Positions 38,958 through 52,700 of a stretch of DNA of 64,000 bases are shown here, in pieces (the first letter of the stretch is position 1; every line of letters begins with the position of its first letter). Source of the DNA: Theocolax elegans (lineage: Eukaryota > Arthropoda > Insecta > Hymenoptera > Cerocephalidae); contig CM047425.1 in assembly GCA_026168455.1 (NCBI GenBank), positions 87,299,580 to 87,363,579 on the forward strand. The letters run 5' to 3'. The notes beneath the pieces were generated by a model that had not been told where the DNA came from, did not search any database, and worked only from the letters and a program-made list of their open reading frames with translations. The position numbers were made by a program, and so were the translations under genes.

Positions 38958-39345
38958 GAAACCACACAGTATAGATAGGTATATGCGCGGTGTCCGTAGA
39001 ATTGAGCGCGCATGCGCAAAACTAGTTTAGAAGGCATTCGAGTGCCTAACCCTCCCACTCTACAACCGTATAAGGAGCCCGCGCTTCTATCAGGAAAGCA
39101 TAACGCAAGAAGATCACATCTTACTAGCTCCGCGTTGCGCATAGTACCTTACCACTTAGACCACGTGTTCCGATGAGGCATTTATTCGCAACAGTCCCCG
39201 TAGAGTCTCAGATGGATTCCGCATGCTTTCCCTTCTTTCGCCGGCGAGTTTACCTCTTCGAGTCTTCTGTTTCCTGGGGATACTCAAATCCACTTTAGAA
39301 TGCACGTGGTCGCCTCGCGGTTAAAACGTCCGCTGTCATCCATCC
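38935..39345. promoter_or_regulatory. GC-richer island after a (TA)n microsatellite
   Basis: A (TA)n run at 38,938-38,956 is followed by about 380 bp with many CpG dinucleotides (for example GCGCGCATGCGC near 39,006). A minus-strand 68-codon frame here has no recognised content. A weak pol III A-box-like stretch is discussed under rejected items. Probably regulatory, but unproven. Confidence 0.3.
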
Positions 39346-39693
39346 AGTTATATATATAGGAAATGTATAGAAGTATAGCAATCTATGGACAATCTACTTT
39401 ATTCGACAGACTGAAATTTATTATACTGAATACTTTTACATTTTCCACCTTAATTAGTATAAATTAAAAATACTATATGTTTTTTTATTTAGATCATAAA
39501 TATATATATATATACACCATTAATAAAGTAAATGTTGACTCGATTATCATTTATTTACTTTGTTTTTTAACGATGACATATAAAGAATAAGTTATATATC
39601 GTCTACTGAGGTAAGTAACAAACATGATCGACGAATCAAAAATAAAAATAACAATAAATAATAGGAATCCATTAATTTATATCATAATTCATA

Positions 39694-40560
39694 AGGTAAA
39701 AGTACCAGTACTGGAACAGTTTTTGGGTAGGTATACGTATTTTATTTATTTTAACGCGAAATAAAGGATTATAGTATTAGTTTTTGTTTCTTTTATGATA
39801 AATTATTATTTGTTCTTATTAATTGTATTTTTTTATGCCTATTTTGACTCTTAATATTAAATATGAGATAAAAAACTGATAATGTAAATTTGTACGTAAA
39901 CTGGAACATTGAAAATAATTTTTTAGGTTATAATCTTGTTTTTTAAATAATTTATTTACAACACATAGTTGATTCTTCAAACATGAAATAAAATCTTAAA
40001 ATAGTTATTAGTTTATTATTATACCTCGCCAAAAGGCAATTAAAAAATGTAAGTAAATGTAAAATGCGTTATAAAGTGCGTTCCACGAAACGGACAAAAT
40101 ATAGAAATATGTACCAATAGTGAAACATTGTTTCTTGATGTTCCGATCTTTAGGGACATGTGAAAATGGTGTACCTACGTATTCCGGAACAGTATAAGTT
40201 ATAAATAAATTAGATAGAAATTTGATTTTTATGTAAATCATATATAAAAATGTAGCATTTATACCTATTATATGTTTATAAAGCATAATGAAATATGTTT
40301 AAATAGCTTGAAACAAGGCTTTGGAAATTAGTACTATTTGTTACCATAGCCTTAAAAATTAGTTACCTGTTGATCTTTTATTATTTTTTTTGCTGATTAA
40401 TTATTTTTAACCTGCTTATATTTATAAATCTACATTTTTTAACTTATTTGGAATTTGATTTACTTTTTTCAATTGAGAAAGACTTAAAGGTTTGTTGGAT
40501 TATAATAATTTAACTGTATTTTCCACAATAGGGCACGTTCCGCTATAGGTACTTTTACCT
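39694..40560. mobile_element. Candidate non-autonomous DNA transposon with terminal inverted repeats
   Basis: Starts AGGTAAAAGTACC and ends GGTACTTTTACCT, perfect 13-bp inverted termini. Both are flanked by TA (39692-39693 and 40561-40562), as expected for a Tc1/mariner-like TA target duplication. Similarity continues imperfectly inward (GGAAC near both ends). The 867-bp interior is AT-rich. Its longest frame (minus, 40008-40286) shows no transposase motif, so it would be a MITE-like element. Alternative: chance inverted repeat. Confidence 0.5.
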
Positions 40561-40562
40561 TA

Positions 40563-41640
40563 TATGACTTGTTAATATTACAAAAAATACATTAAAAATC
40601 AGATATATTTATACAACAACCGTTTCTGGTAATGTAAAATAAATATCAGTTTTTGTCTACTTATAAGCTATACTTAAATAATTTATTAAACTTAACAATT
40701 TATGTGTAAAATCCAACTAAAACTATTTCTACTCTAAATAAATAACTTACGTATACTCTAAATAAACAAATTACGTATATTTATGTGTTTAAATCTTATT
40801 TTGTTATTTCATATTAAAATTATTAGAATAATGATAAACATAGAGATATTAATGTATATAAAGTCTCTATATAGTTACCTTTAATATATGATTATCGAAT
40901 CTGTCGATACAATAAAAAAGTAATGCTTATTTAAACCACTAGGTGTATAGTTTTTAGATACAATAACGTTGCTGTGTATTATACATAAATATGCATATAT
41001 GTAAATTTTTTTATTTCTAATTTTACAATGCTATATAAAGAAACAATTTATATTACAAATAAAGGAAACTTCTAATTAAAGATAATGTAAAAACTTATAA
41101 TATTAAGATGTTTTATTTCAAGAAAATCTTAACACGAGGTATATTTTGAGTTTGCAAATCCGGAAGTAGAATTAATCATATATCATCAATAAAATAATTG
41201 TTTGCAGATTAAAAATGATTTTAATAACAAATAATTTTTGACGATAATTGTACGTTGCTTACTACGGGAATATGATACATTTTATATTTATATATAATAT
41301 ATATCCTTTTTTCATATATCCAAAATGCTTGTACCAAGTTAATTGACCGTCGTAATTAGTTGTATATTACTTAGAAATATATTTAAAATATCGTGTGTAA
41401 ATGATATGTATTAATTATTAAACTAAATTTATTATGAAAAGTTATAATTATTTATTGAACAAAGGGTCGCACAGGTCGATATAACACTAACATTATTCTA
41501 AACGATGCCATTTTTGAGGAATAGGAAAATTTTTGGTTATCTTTTTAAATCTCAGGAAGACAATAGGTACAGTGTTGCCGTAACTCTTGGAATACCTCTA
41601 TTTCTCCGTCTCCTACAATCCTATCCTTTTCATCTTTACA
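40563..41640. other. AT-rich intergenic region
   Basis: Nothing recognisable; no open frame of note and no clear repeat. Confidence 0.6.
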
Positions 41641-42350
41641 AAAGACACCAGATAAACTAGCAACGCGTTCCAAACACACCCACAACAGCTAAAGCAATAA
41701 CGCGCGCTCATTGGTCGACTCGATTCCAACTCGACGCGCAAACTCAGACCCCGCTACCCTGCCCTTACAGAAGCAATTGAACCAACTCGTGTGTGTGCAC
41801 ATGTGTGATGTGTGTATACACTATACGGGCACAGCTCTCACATACACTGTGCACGCGAGCGTGCGCACACACATGTGCAGGTATACGACCCTCGATTATT
41901 ATCGGATATTAATAAAGGTATATATAGAGAAGTTGGTTGAGCAACCAGTTAAAGCCGCATGACCGCCTGATCGCGAATCCGCGGGACACGGAGCTCTCGC
42001 GTCGACGTTCTTCGCCGTCGAACACCTGCGCGACGTCTTCGACGTCCGCGGACCGCTAGGGTCCGCAGAGAAAACGAGGCTGCAACGACCGCTACCACGC
42101 GGCGCGAGAGAACGGGATAGAGAGTCGTTGACACGCGCCGGAAGACTCCTCACCTGCCCATCAAAAGACGCAGAGTCGTCCACGGTGGCTAACGCGCTAT
42201 CAGGCAAACAAGAGACCGAGGAGTTCTCTCGAGGACCGCCGGCCGAGTTTTACCGATTGTTACCGTCACGTGACGCGCACCTTACGTGACGGTTATACCG
42301 TCAATTCCACGCTATTCCCACCGCAACGTATCTGCCCCTCTCAGCTCTCA
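41640..42350. promoter_or_regulatory. GC/CpG island with TATA-Inr core promoter and opposing splice donor
   Basis: TATATATAG at 41919-41927 is followed 28 bp later by CCAGTT (A at 41947), a good insect initiator, and then by strongly CpG-rich sequence to about 42,300. On the minus strand a consensus donor (GGCAG followed by GTGAGGAG, around 42151-42162) sits in the same island. Two E-box-like CACGTGAC/TACGTGAC stretches occur near 42,265-42,290. (GT)n/(CA)n runs lie at 41,789-41,880. No coding exon can be assigned; the minus-strand frame at 41899-42207 has no ATG start and no known domain. Confidence 0.45.
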
Positions 42351-43798
42351 TTCTTTACCCACGTATGCGCAAACCTCGATGTCTTCTACATTATCGTTTA
42401 TTTATACTCCGTTATTTCGATAGTCATACTACAACACTAGTCAATCATTTTATATTGATATAAATTAATCAACGAATCCTATCAACATTTTATGATTTAT
42501 TTTATTTCTATTTACAATATTTGCAACTCATAAGAACATTATAATTTGTAATGTAAAATTAAATAATTTTTAGGAATTTCAGTATAATTTTTTTTTTGCA
42601 AAATACGCGTTATTAAAAATATTTACGCGTTAAAATACGTAAGTCGTAACTAAATTTGTAAACCTTAATTTTCATATATTATTACATCAAAATGATATTT
42701 AAATTGAACGTTTATACATTTTATAAAAATAAAATAAACAATAATAAGTAAATGTTGATAAAATGTATTTGCGAAATTGAAATATTGTCTTACAATGATT
42801 GAACGTATGGTCGATAAAGTTGGTAACTGTTTGAATTACAATTTTCTTCAGTGCCCAATAAATAGAAAGAACATGATCTCTGCAACCGTCTAGTTTCCTG
42901 ATAGGCTCTTGGCGAAATGTGGACGCCTTTCGGGAACGGTTTTTCTTCGTATCGCTTAAACATGAACGTGTTGTAATACTTTACCTGTAGCATACTTTAT
43001 TTCTTTATTTTTACACTCTTGTTACACACTTTATCTGCAAATTTTATATCAAATACTCTTTACGTACAACTTTTAAAGAATGTCATTAATTTGGAGCAGC
43101 ACAATAGAAACATAAACTTAATATTTTGCACAAGATAATTTTTTATCAGGTTAATGTTAACGTGATATTATCATAATTATTAATACTTATAATAACCGTT
43201 CATTGATTATATTTTCCAAGGTAAACATTTAAACGAATTAAAATATGTTTAATATACAATCTAGGTATAAATTTAGGGGGAATGTATAAGCAGTTATGTA
43301 GTACATTAATCATTTTGAGTTATTGTACAACAATTTTCATCCAAATAAATATAACTTTTCTTGTTGAATAAATATAATTTATTAACAAACTCATCTATAT
43401 TGACTAATTTTAAATAAGTATAAATTTATTATAAAATAAAAAATTAATTGTTTTTAACTAAAATGATGCAAAAGATACATACCTACTTGAATACTTTTAT
43501 AAATAGTTAAGTATATAAAATTGTCAGCATTCGTAAAAACAAAAACAAAGTGTACGTATAAACTATTAATTGTTTAATAGTTTGACAATTAACTACATGA
43601 AAAACATACAACTACTGACGCTATAAATATTATTAAAATCCTTTGTCGAGTATTAAAATAATGCTACATAGGTACACAGTGATTCTGAATTTAACTTACA
43701 GGTGGCAGCACGAACAAGCCAGTACTACTCGTCTGTTATGTAATTTATACTTTGTTTTGATCAGCGATAAAATTTGTATGAATCGATATTATTTTCAC
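42351..43798. other. AT-rich region including probable 3' UTR of timeout
   Basis: Sequence downstream (minus strand) of the timeout stop. TTTATT hexamers on the plus strand near 43,375 and 43,425 read as AATAAA on the minus strand and may be its poly(A) signals. A small GC-richer patch at 42,780-42,990 has no recognised content. Confidence 0.4.
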
Positions 43799-46700
43799 CT
43801 ACTCATCATCTTCATCATCGATTAACGCTATAACTTTGTTTTTTACTTCTGATTTTTCACTATCTTGCATTACATCATCTTCGTCATCGCTATCTAAAAT
43901 ACGTCGTTTTTTCTGAACTGGCGCCTCAGAGTCGGAATTTTCCGAACGACTTCTTTTATCGTCGGCTAAAAGCAAATATTTTTGTAAATTTAAATGAATT
44001 TATCGTTAAAATGCAAATCTTTTTTAAAACCGGAGTTTCGTTTGTCAATAAACTTCAAAATGAATATAGATATTGATCTATTATTTGATTGAACTATTTT
44101 ATAAAGAAAGCTTCTTACATAGCAATTTATCTTCGTTTTCCAAAAGATTTTTAGCCACATCCTCCTCGGAATCTGAATCTACAACTTTTCGAATACGACT
44201 AGATTTGGCGTTTCCTTCCTTTTCTCCACTCTTATTTAATGCATCAGTTTGAGATTGACTTTGTGTTACCATTTTCTCCTCTTCCGAATCAGTGTCGATA
44301 ATTCGTTTTGACTTATTATTTCTAACTAATTTTCAATAAAATCAAAAGAAGAAGTTAATATATATACATATATATGATACACGTATAAATAAAACAAATT
44401 TATAAATATACCTTTAGTATCGCCAGTATTGATCGTATCAACAGCATTTTCACTAGAATCTTTAGTGTCGTTTCGCAATTTCTGCTCCTCTTCGGAATCT
44501 GACGATTCAAGGAATGTTTTTAATCGTTTGCTTCGTGATTGACTTTTCCCTGTAGCGTAATACCATTTGTAATTTAATTTATAGGATTCGTAATAATATT
44601 TAAATGAAAATTATAATATAAAGTTTATTTATTAAATACATACCGGTTGATAATTTTTCAATTTCACTGTCGCTATTTTCTTTATCGCTATCAGAATTAT
44701 CGGTAGAGCTATCGGAATCTTTTTTACGAGTTGCTGTAGATTTTTGAGATGCAGATTTTTGAGACGCAGTTTTTTGAGATGCCGATGATTGAGATGAAGA
44801 TGTTTGAGATGCAGTTTTTTGAGATGCCGATGATTGAGATGAAGATGTTTGAGATACAGATTTTTGAGAAACTGATTTTTCTGACGTAGATTTTTGTGAA
44901 ACTGATTTTTGAGATGCAGATTTTTGTGATGCAGATTTTCGTAATTTTGTAGATGTGGAAGAGGTTGATTCTAAAACAAGAATGAAATAATAAAATTATT
45001 TTGTCTCAAAACGACACAAATATTAAATTAATTTAAGTAATACAATACCTTCGACATCGTTTGCCATTTTAGAATATTTTTTGACTCTTTCAAAAACATC
45101 GTCATCATCACTTTCCGATTCATCCTTCCTCTTGCTTACTATAACTGAATATTTGTTTTTTTTTATTTTTCACATGATTAAAATAAATTTTATAAAATAT
45201 AATTAAAATTGGATAATTGATTGTTTAAAACCAAATTTTATTCGGTAAAGTTGTTTTTTTGATGGCATACTTTAGATAGTCAAATTTTTAATGACACTTT
45301 CATATACATACACAAATTGAAAAATACAAATAAGTTTATCTACCAATAAATAAATGTTTATGTCTTAATGTGAAAAGTTATTAGGAACTCAATGTTGATC
45401 AGAAACTATATCGTTCAAGATAAAAGTAAAAGTTTTTGTTCAACTTACTTTCTTCAACAAATTCACCACGCAGAGCTTTTTCAATGAGGGTACATCGGTT
45501 ATTAATGGTATTCGGTAAAAGTCCAGCAGGTACACGCCAATAGGCTTCTTCGAGATCAGGTGGTTCAATACCAAGACCACGTAAAAACCTCTGGAAGCTG
45601 GGTGAGTCCAAGGCCGCCGAGGTCTCGGCCGTCAATGGCACCAAAGCTTGACTCTCTGTGCTTTCCTCGTCTCGATCCTCTAAGGACTCTTCAAGGGATT
45701 CCTTAAGCCATTGCAACGCTTCCTGCATATCTAAAAAGGTAATGTAAAAAAGTATTAGAGTTAGCTACTCCTTAACGCTCCTGGTTCGGTCAGTAATTTC
45801 AGACGATCTAAAGTAATATTAGTGTTCAATTATCATAAAATTTTGTGAGATGAAAATTTGCACTGGAACGTGTCTTTTATATTTAATGTAGACTTATTAG
45901 CATTATACGATTATCATTATACGAAAGGTATTTTTAAATATACAGCCTTTATAGTTTCTTATTAAGTTGATTAATAAAATTAAATAGTGTAAAATACACA
46001 TTTAAAACACGTACTTAATGCAAGGATCAATATAAAGTTATTTGTTGATATACTGTACGTGACTTTTATAGACTTATATTTCTTAATTTATCCAAGAAAA
46101 CATTTTGCTCATTAGACAGAATAATATAGTTGAATGAGAGTTCGTGACCTCTCATAATAAGCATTCGATTTATATTAATAATATCAACTATCGTTAATTC
46201 GGATGGATAAAAATATAAAAGTAAAATGCGTTGTGATGAAACAATTTATCATTGCAAACAGCATATAAAAACTGTATAAGTGATTAAGAAAAGATAATTA
46301 CTAGCAGTACTAATGAGTTTAAAAATAATAAAATTGTTACGTACTTTGTGCAATAACATCCTTTAATAATCCCGATAACTGAGCGTCAGTGTAAACTATC
46401 GTTGGCTGTTTCAGCTTTTTCTTTGGCTTTTGCGGCTTCTCCTTCTTTTTCTTCTTCTCTTTTTTCCCTTTCGATCTATCTTCTCCATCATCACTTCCTG
46501 CATCGGACTCCGAACCTGAACCACCTTCACTTGAAGATGGATTTTCCCAAGAGGATTTGGGACCTATGACAATTTAATAATTATACGCAATTAAATTACT
46601 TATCGACGTTACTCATTAAACACTTATATTTGTCTATATAGAAATCTAAATAGCTAAGAAATATTTGTAACAATTTTTACAATTGAAATGAAAAATTATT

Positions 46701-49700
46701 GACCACAACTTTAACTGTACATGATACCTTAAAAATAGCTAAAGCGACTCCCTGACTAGCTATTAAGTATTAGATAGCAAGAAATACATTTGATTTAAAA
46801 GTACAATGCAAAAGAAAAAAAATATTAAATCTCGCTCGATTGTCTCTTTTCACACTCGGTCCTTTATATACGCTCATCTATATTTTCTTCCTGATGTAGC
46901 CGAAGTTGACATGGTTGATATATCTATCTAACGGAATGCATTGCATACAAATAAGGCGCAAGAGAGCGAAAAACAATTTCTATGATAAATATGGAATTTC
47001 CACGACTACATTCCCGAAAGCGAAAATAAAGTACGCATTGTGTTCGTTCGATATGCTTTCAATACACCGACATGCATTACGCGTTCTAACATTAAATCAC
47101 CGATGTAGATGTTCTTTTTTTCAAAAATATTCATTTATTTAGTTTTGAACAAATATTGATACGTAATAAAAGAAAAATAATGCATTATATAACTTGTTTG
47201 GTATTGATTTTAAATTGACTAGTGGAACGGAAATATCTAAACGCATTTATTTAAATGGCTTCCTGAATAAAAAATGTATATCCACGAAAGGAATAAGTTT
47301 AAAACAAGATTTTCAAATAGAATTTTATATTATTAAAACTTTTAATTGTGCCAATAAACATTTAATCATTTTAATTATAAGGCTATCCAAATTTTGATTA
47401 ATTAAATTTTAATAAATATTTAAGTAATTGTAATTATCTATACTTAACAACACGTTCATTCACTTTACTATAATTAATTATTAATTTTCTTTTCATAATA
47501 TAACTAATATTATGATTTGATGAACTTGTACAAATAATACCAAATTGCAATTCTACGAATAGAGTTTATATGTATGTATACACTATGATAATATATGTTA
47601 TTATATTAAATACATATAATAACGTTTAGAATTATGCATACTTTAGACAAAAATAGCATAATTTTTCCACTCCAGTAAATGTATTTGAAATTTCTTAGGT
47701 TAATTTACTTATAATTAAAATAAGCATAATTAATATTGATGTAAAGGAATCAATTATCTAAAATTGTAGAATAATACATTATCATTACCAATTCACGTTT
47801 ACGTTTCCTCATTTAAATATCCATTTATATGTAGTGTGCCGTTTACAATAAATACTTTTTTGCATAACATAATCTTCTTATTGACGTATAATAATAATGA
47901 AGTAATAATTTAGCTTATTATAAAAATGAATTTATACGAAAATATAATTGTATAAAAAAACAACTTTTAATAAAATTTAAATTGTTGCAATTACGCGATA
48001 CTCAAAATGACAGTGAATCTAAGATCTGACACAATTTTTATAATGCAATATAATTTAATTAAAATTAATTAATCATAAAATAATTGTAAAATACATCCAC
48101 CAATTTGATGAACATAATTATTAATTATAATATAAATTTCGTTTCGAGTATAACGTTAATTGAAATATTAAATAAAATTGTCGTCCCTCGTGTAGTAATA
48201 ATTATTTAGTAAAATCATTTCATTTGAACAATTCTTATTTGCACAAATATTTTCATTGAACGGCGAAACACGGGTAAAAGGAAAAATAAAATTGTACTAA
48301 AATTTTGCAAACTGTACACTGCGTTTTAAAGTTGGAACGATATCTTTTTGTTTTTTACGAAAACAAGGGAAAATTCCTGTCTCATTTGGCACCAGGTGAC
48401 GGAACAAAGGAACCAACGAATAAAAGAAAAACGAGAACGTTGGGGTAGGCTACGCAGTTTGGGGTTGTTGTATCAATTACCAATGGTCGAGGCAGATTTG
48501 CGCGCCTGGCCACGCGCGTGTCGTTTTGTTGAGAGCTGATGTACATCGCGCAATCGTGTCAACGCATTTTGGCTCATTGTGGCCGCGGACTGAAATGTCG
48601 CCTAACACTTTGATGGAAAACAGAGAAACAATAGCCCGGGTTGCGTCGAGTTTCAGCCTCGATGACGCCCCATCCTTTATATGTTAATACACCAACGGAA
48701 TTAATTCCGCGAATTCAGAGCTAATTGTTTGGCCTTTTTCTTATTTTTTGCCTCTTTATTTTATTTTCCATCAATTGAAATGTAACCCTTCCCTCCTCTT
48801 TGCGCATATATATTTTGAAGGATTTTTAACTGTTCGCATAACATGCATTTTTGTAAGACAAACATAGTTCCGTTCGAATTAATTATACCTATCTGTGTAA
48901 TTATTTAGAAATATTATGCACATACAAAAATTGTTGCGTTATTTTAAAAGTACATATTTCATTTATTAAATATTTGACTGTTAATCAATTACGTCCAAAT
49001 ATAAAAAGAAAATATCCTACAATATTTATTCAATGCTTGACGTTGTTCAAATACTAACATTATTATTATGATTTAATTAACATTTTTATTAATAAATAAT
49101 AAAATTAATAAATTAAACAATTCTGACGATTTTATTAATAATTTGTTGTGAGGCTATAAAATCAATAAACTGTGTATATTATTACTCGTTTGTATAATTA
49201 CGTTATGTAATGGACATTATTTTTTATTGATCTAGAAAATGGGTAAAAACAATTCAATGCGCGTAATATAAATAATTTAACAACTTAAAAACAAATCTTT
49301 TAATTTTTAACAAAAATATTATGTGCTTACCATCACTTTTCTTTGATCGTTTCTTTCTCAATTGTTTTATATCGTCAACCAGGTGAAGTTCTAAAAGTTT
49401 TTCTTTAATCTTCGGCTTCGACCTTTTTATTCTCAAGCTGTCGTAGATTAATCCGACAGGATCTGCAAATAAACGTTCGACATAAATGAATAAATTATGA
49501 AACATATATTACATTTACGAAGTACCTATATTTCAAAATATTATAACATACCATCTTCTTCTTTGACTTGTTCCCACAATTCAGTTAATTGAGCAGTTTC
49601 CTCTTCAGACCATTCCTTAGGTAATCGTTTACGAACTTCATTCCTGACATCCTGGAAGTGTAAAAATTTAGTCACAGACAGTGTAGTTGAAAACCTTAAT

Positions 49701-52700
49701 CTACGTGAATGAATTTTTAACTAAACTTATTCCAGTGAAATCTAAATTCATTATTAGGTTAAAAATTTTAATCTATTAGAATAATGTCTAGAACATACAA
49801 TATGCATTGCAAGTAATCTAATACCAGACGGAAGACATTCCACAAGCGTTTCATGGCTTCGGGAACTCGGTCTTACAAAGAATTTAAAATTAACATTGAT
49901 AATATAACTATTCACGATTATTAATATTTAATATCAACTTGTATTAATAATTGTTCAATAAAATTAACTGGTCAGTATTTATATAATACTTTGCAAACAA
50001 ACTATATTTTGAATTATACTTGACAAATTGAGTTTAATAGCAAGGTATTAGACTATATTATTACATCTATGAAATCTAAACAATTACGTTACGCGAGATT
50101 GAATTGAATAATTAAATTTTATATTCAGTATATAAAGCGAATCCTTATAATAAATAAGATCGACAAATTGCGTTATCATACTTTATAATCACGCGTTATT
50201 ACATGCGTAATTTATTTAAAAAACATGTTATTGATCAGTATTAAGTATTGCTGTTAGATAAAAAGTATTCGATAAAAATAACCTCGTCAAAATGGTTAGA
50301 TCGTGAAAAAATAAATATAAAAAACTCCGATTATAGCATTGATATGATTGCATTTTCAAATTCAAAATAAAATATAAAGGAGCATGACGCGATGGATATC
50401 CTCTTTTCAAAGAAATGTGAAAAAATACGAGATACTTTTGAAGTTTCATAAAGAATGTAATGGAATGAATATAGGTATTGAGTTTGACCAACTTTATGAT
50501 ATAATATCGTAAATTCGATAAATCTGGTGAGCGTAGTAACGTCATAATTCAAGACATCAAAGACCCATCAAATCGAACAAGTCCACGAAAGAGGAGATCG
50601 ACGCGTAACGCATCAACAACATGAAAATTGTCTTGGTTCAAGTCTCGATAGACTTTGCAAGGATTCCCATAAGGGACTGGCTTACACGTGTCGAGCCGAG
50701 ACTGAAGACAGGGCCGGCTTAAAACTTAGCCCTCGGTCGCGACCGCAACAATCCTCATAAATCATCAACATATACAAGGTCCACGATCGTCTTGAGGGAA
50801 TTGAGATAGACATAGACCGGGAAAACTGGCGGGAAAATACGAGCACGTACGTGGAAACGGAGGTGAACTTTCATTGCTCGGCTTGTACAACCTTTTCTTT
50901 TTCCGGCTTTACTGTCGCACACTTTTCCTTCTTATACGCTCTTCTAGGCTTCCATTATTTTTTCGATTTTAATCCGCACCAAGTTGTAACGTGAAATCGT
51001 TCTTTTATCGCGCGAACTTTTTCATTTACGAGATCGTTTCGTATAGAGCTTTTTTCTTAGACCACGACTAAATTTGTAGCGTATTGAGCTTATTACATTA
51101 TATAGCTATACCTTCACGAGATATCGTCAAAGTTTATTTAGATTGTGCAAATGTAATAATACCTTCAATCACAAGTTGTTAGTTTTATTTTTGATGTTTC
51201 ATTTAACAATGTTTCTGGTATTATTTATTAGAGTGGTTAAATCGTTTACATGCACATTTTAATAAATAAACTATTACATTTCACTAACATAATTTTTTGA
51301 ATACTTTTAATATCGATAAATCTGCAAATGTAAGTTTTAAATTTTGCACATAAGTTATGCATGTTTGATTATTGATTAGTACATATTTTTGTATTTAACG
51401 TTATTAAATAAACAACTTTAAAGTTTTGATATTTTTATGTCAATTTAGAATGTTAATGTTTGTTTTTAAAAAATACCTATATTAACGTATGTCGACATGA
51501 CAACAGAGAATATATTACAATTTTTGTTATCAACTCTTTTAACGGTTTATAGGACACCACTGAATTAAATTTATTTAATACATCAAGACTTTTTTTCTTT
51601 GCATACAAAAATTATTTTTATTCATTTTATTTAAAAAATAAACTCTAACGTGGCTTTTGTTAAAAAAGAAGCAAACAATGATATTGAGTATTAAATTTTC
51701 CAATAAAATACGTATAATATACGGTTGAAATACATATATGACTTACCTTCGAATTGACGATTAAATATAATTCTTTTAACTTCTTTATAATCCCACGACT
51801 AGTACGATCTTGATTTATTAAATTTTTCAAAAGAAACTCTATTAAATCTGAAAAATCATAAAATTATTTGTTGTTAAAAATAATATTTTACATCGTTAAT
51901 AAATATATGTTTTATTTTATTTTGATAATGGTAAACGGTTAGTGCACTCTATTAATTGATCATAATAATTAACAATGGAATATGATGAAATTTGTTATCA
52001 TTTACATGACTTTTAAATTGCTATAAATGATTTTATTTACTAAATAAATAACATTGTAATAAAGAAATTTAATTATGTTATCTGAATAAGTCAACTGTAA
52101 CTCTTTAATATCAGTTAATAATTTATGAAATTGAAATTTTTTATATTGTTACTGTAATATTTAAAAAAATTTATAATAATTTCCTTAAGTTTTATTTTTA
52201 TTTAACGCACGTGTTGAAAGACATCCGTATTCCATTTTCACGACAACAGTATAACTTTGATAGGGTCAAAATACTTTTTTTTATAGCCCTTTTGAACTAT
52301 TCGAGCAATTCTATTCTCCGTGCGAAACAAGATAATGAAACTCGTGAAAAATTTTCCGTGAAAACGAGGCGCGTAAAAAAGAAAATCAAGAGACAAATTT
52401 TACGAAGACTTACCTTCGCTATACTTGTTGGTTTGATGTTCCATGAATAACGTGCGAAGTTCATCCTCCTCAGTTTCGGACCAAGCATTACGGGATTGTT
52501 TCTTGTTGACCGAATGTTCAGTCTCGTAACCGTCCGTCATCTCTACCGCCTGTTTTGTCGACTTCCAGAAGAGTAACTCCATGTATGCTTTTGGATTACG
52601 GGCAGCAACCGCCGCGAAGCCACGGAATATGAAAATCGCGAAAGCCGCTAATTCCTGCGAACGAGCTTTTTCTTTTTATTGAGCAAAGGGAGAATTTTGA

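Noticed and set aside
39030..39175. tRNA-derived SINE-like A-box and weak B-box on the minus strand
   Set aside because: The A-box-like TGGTCTAAGTGG is fair, but the best B-box has several mismatches and the spacing of about 115 bp is too long. No poly(A) tail or target duplication is seen.
41899..42207. 102-codon minus-strand open frame in the 42-kb GC island
   Set aside because: It starts at a non-ATG codon, crosses a consensus splice donor, and has no recognisable domain. The GC-rich composition explains the lack of stops.
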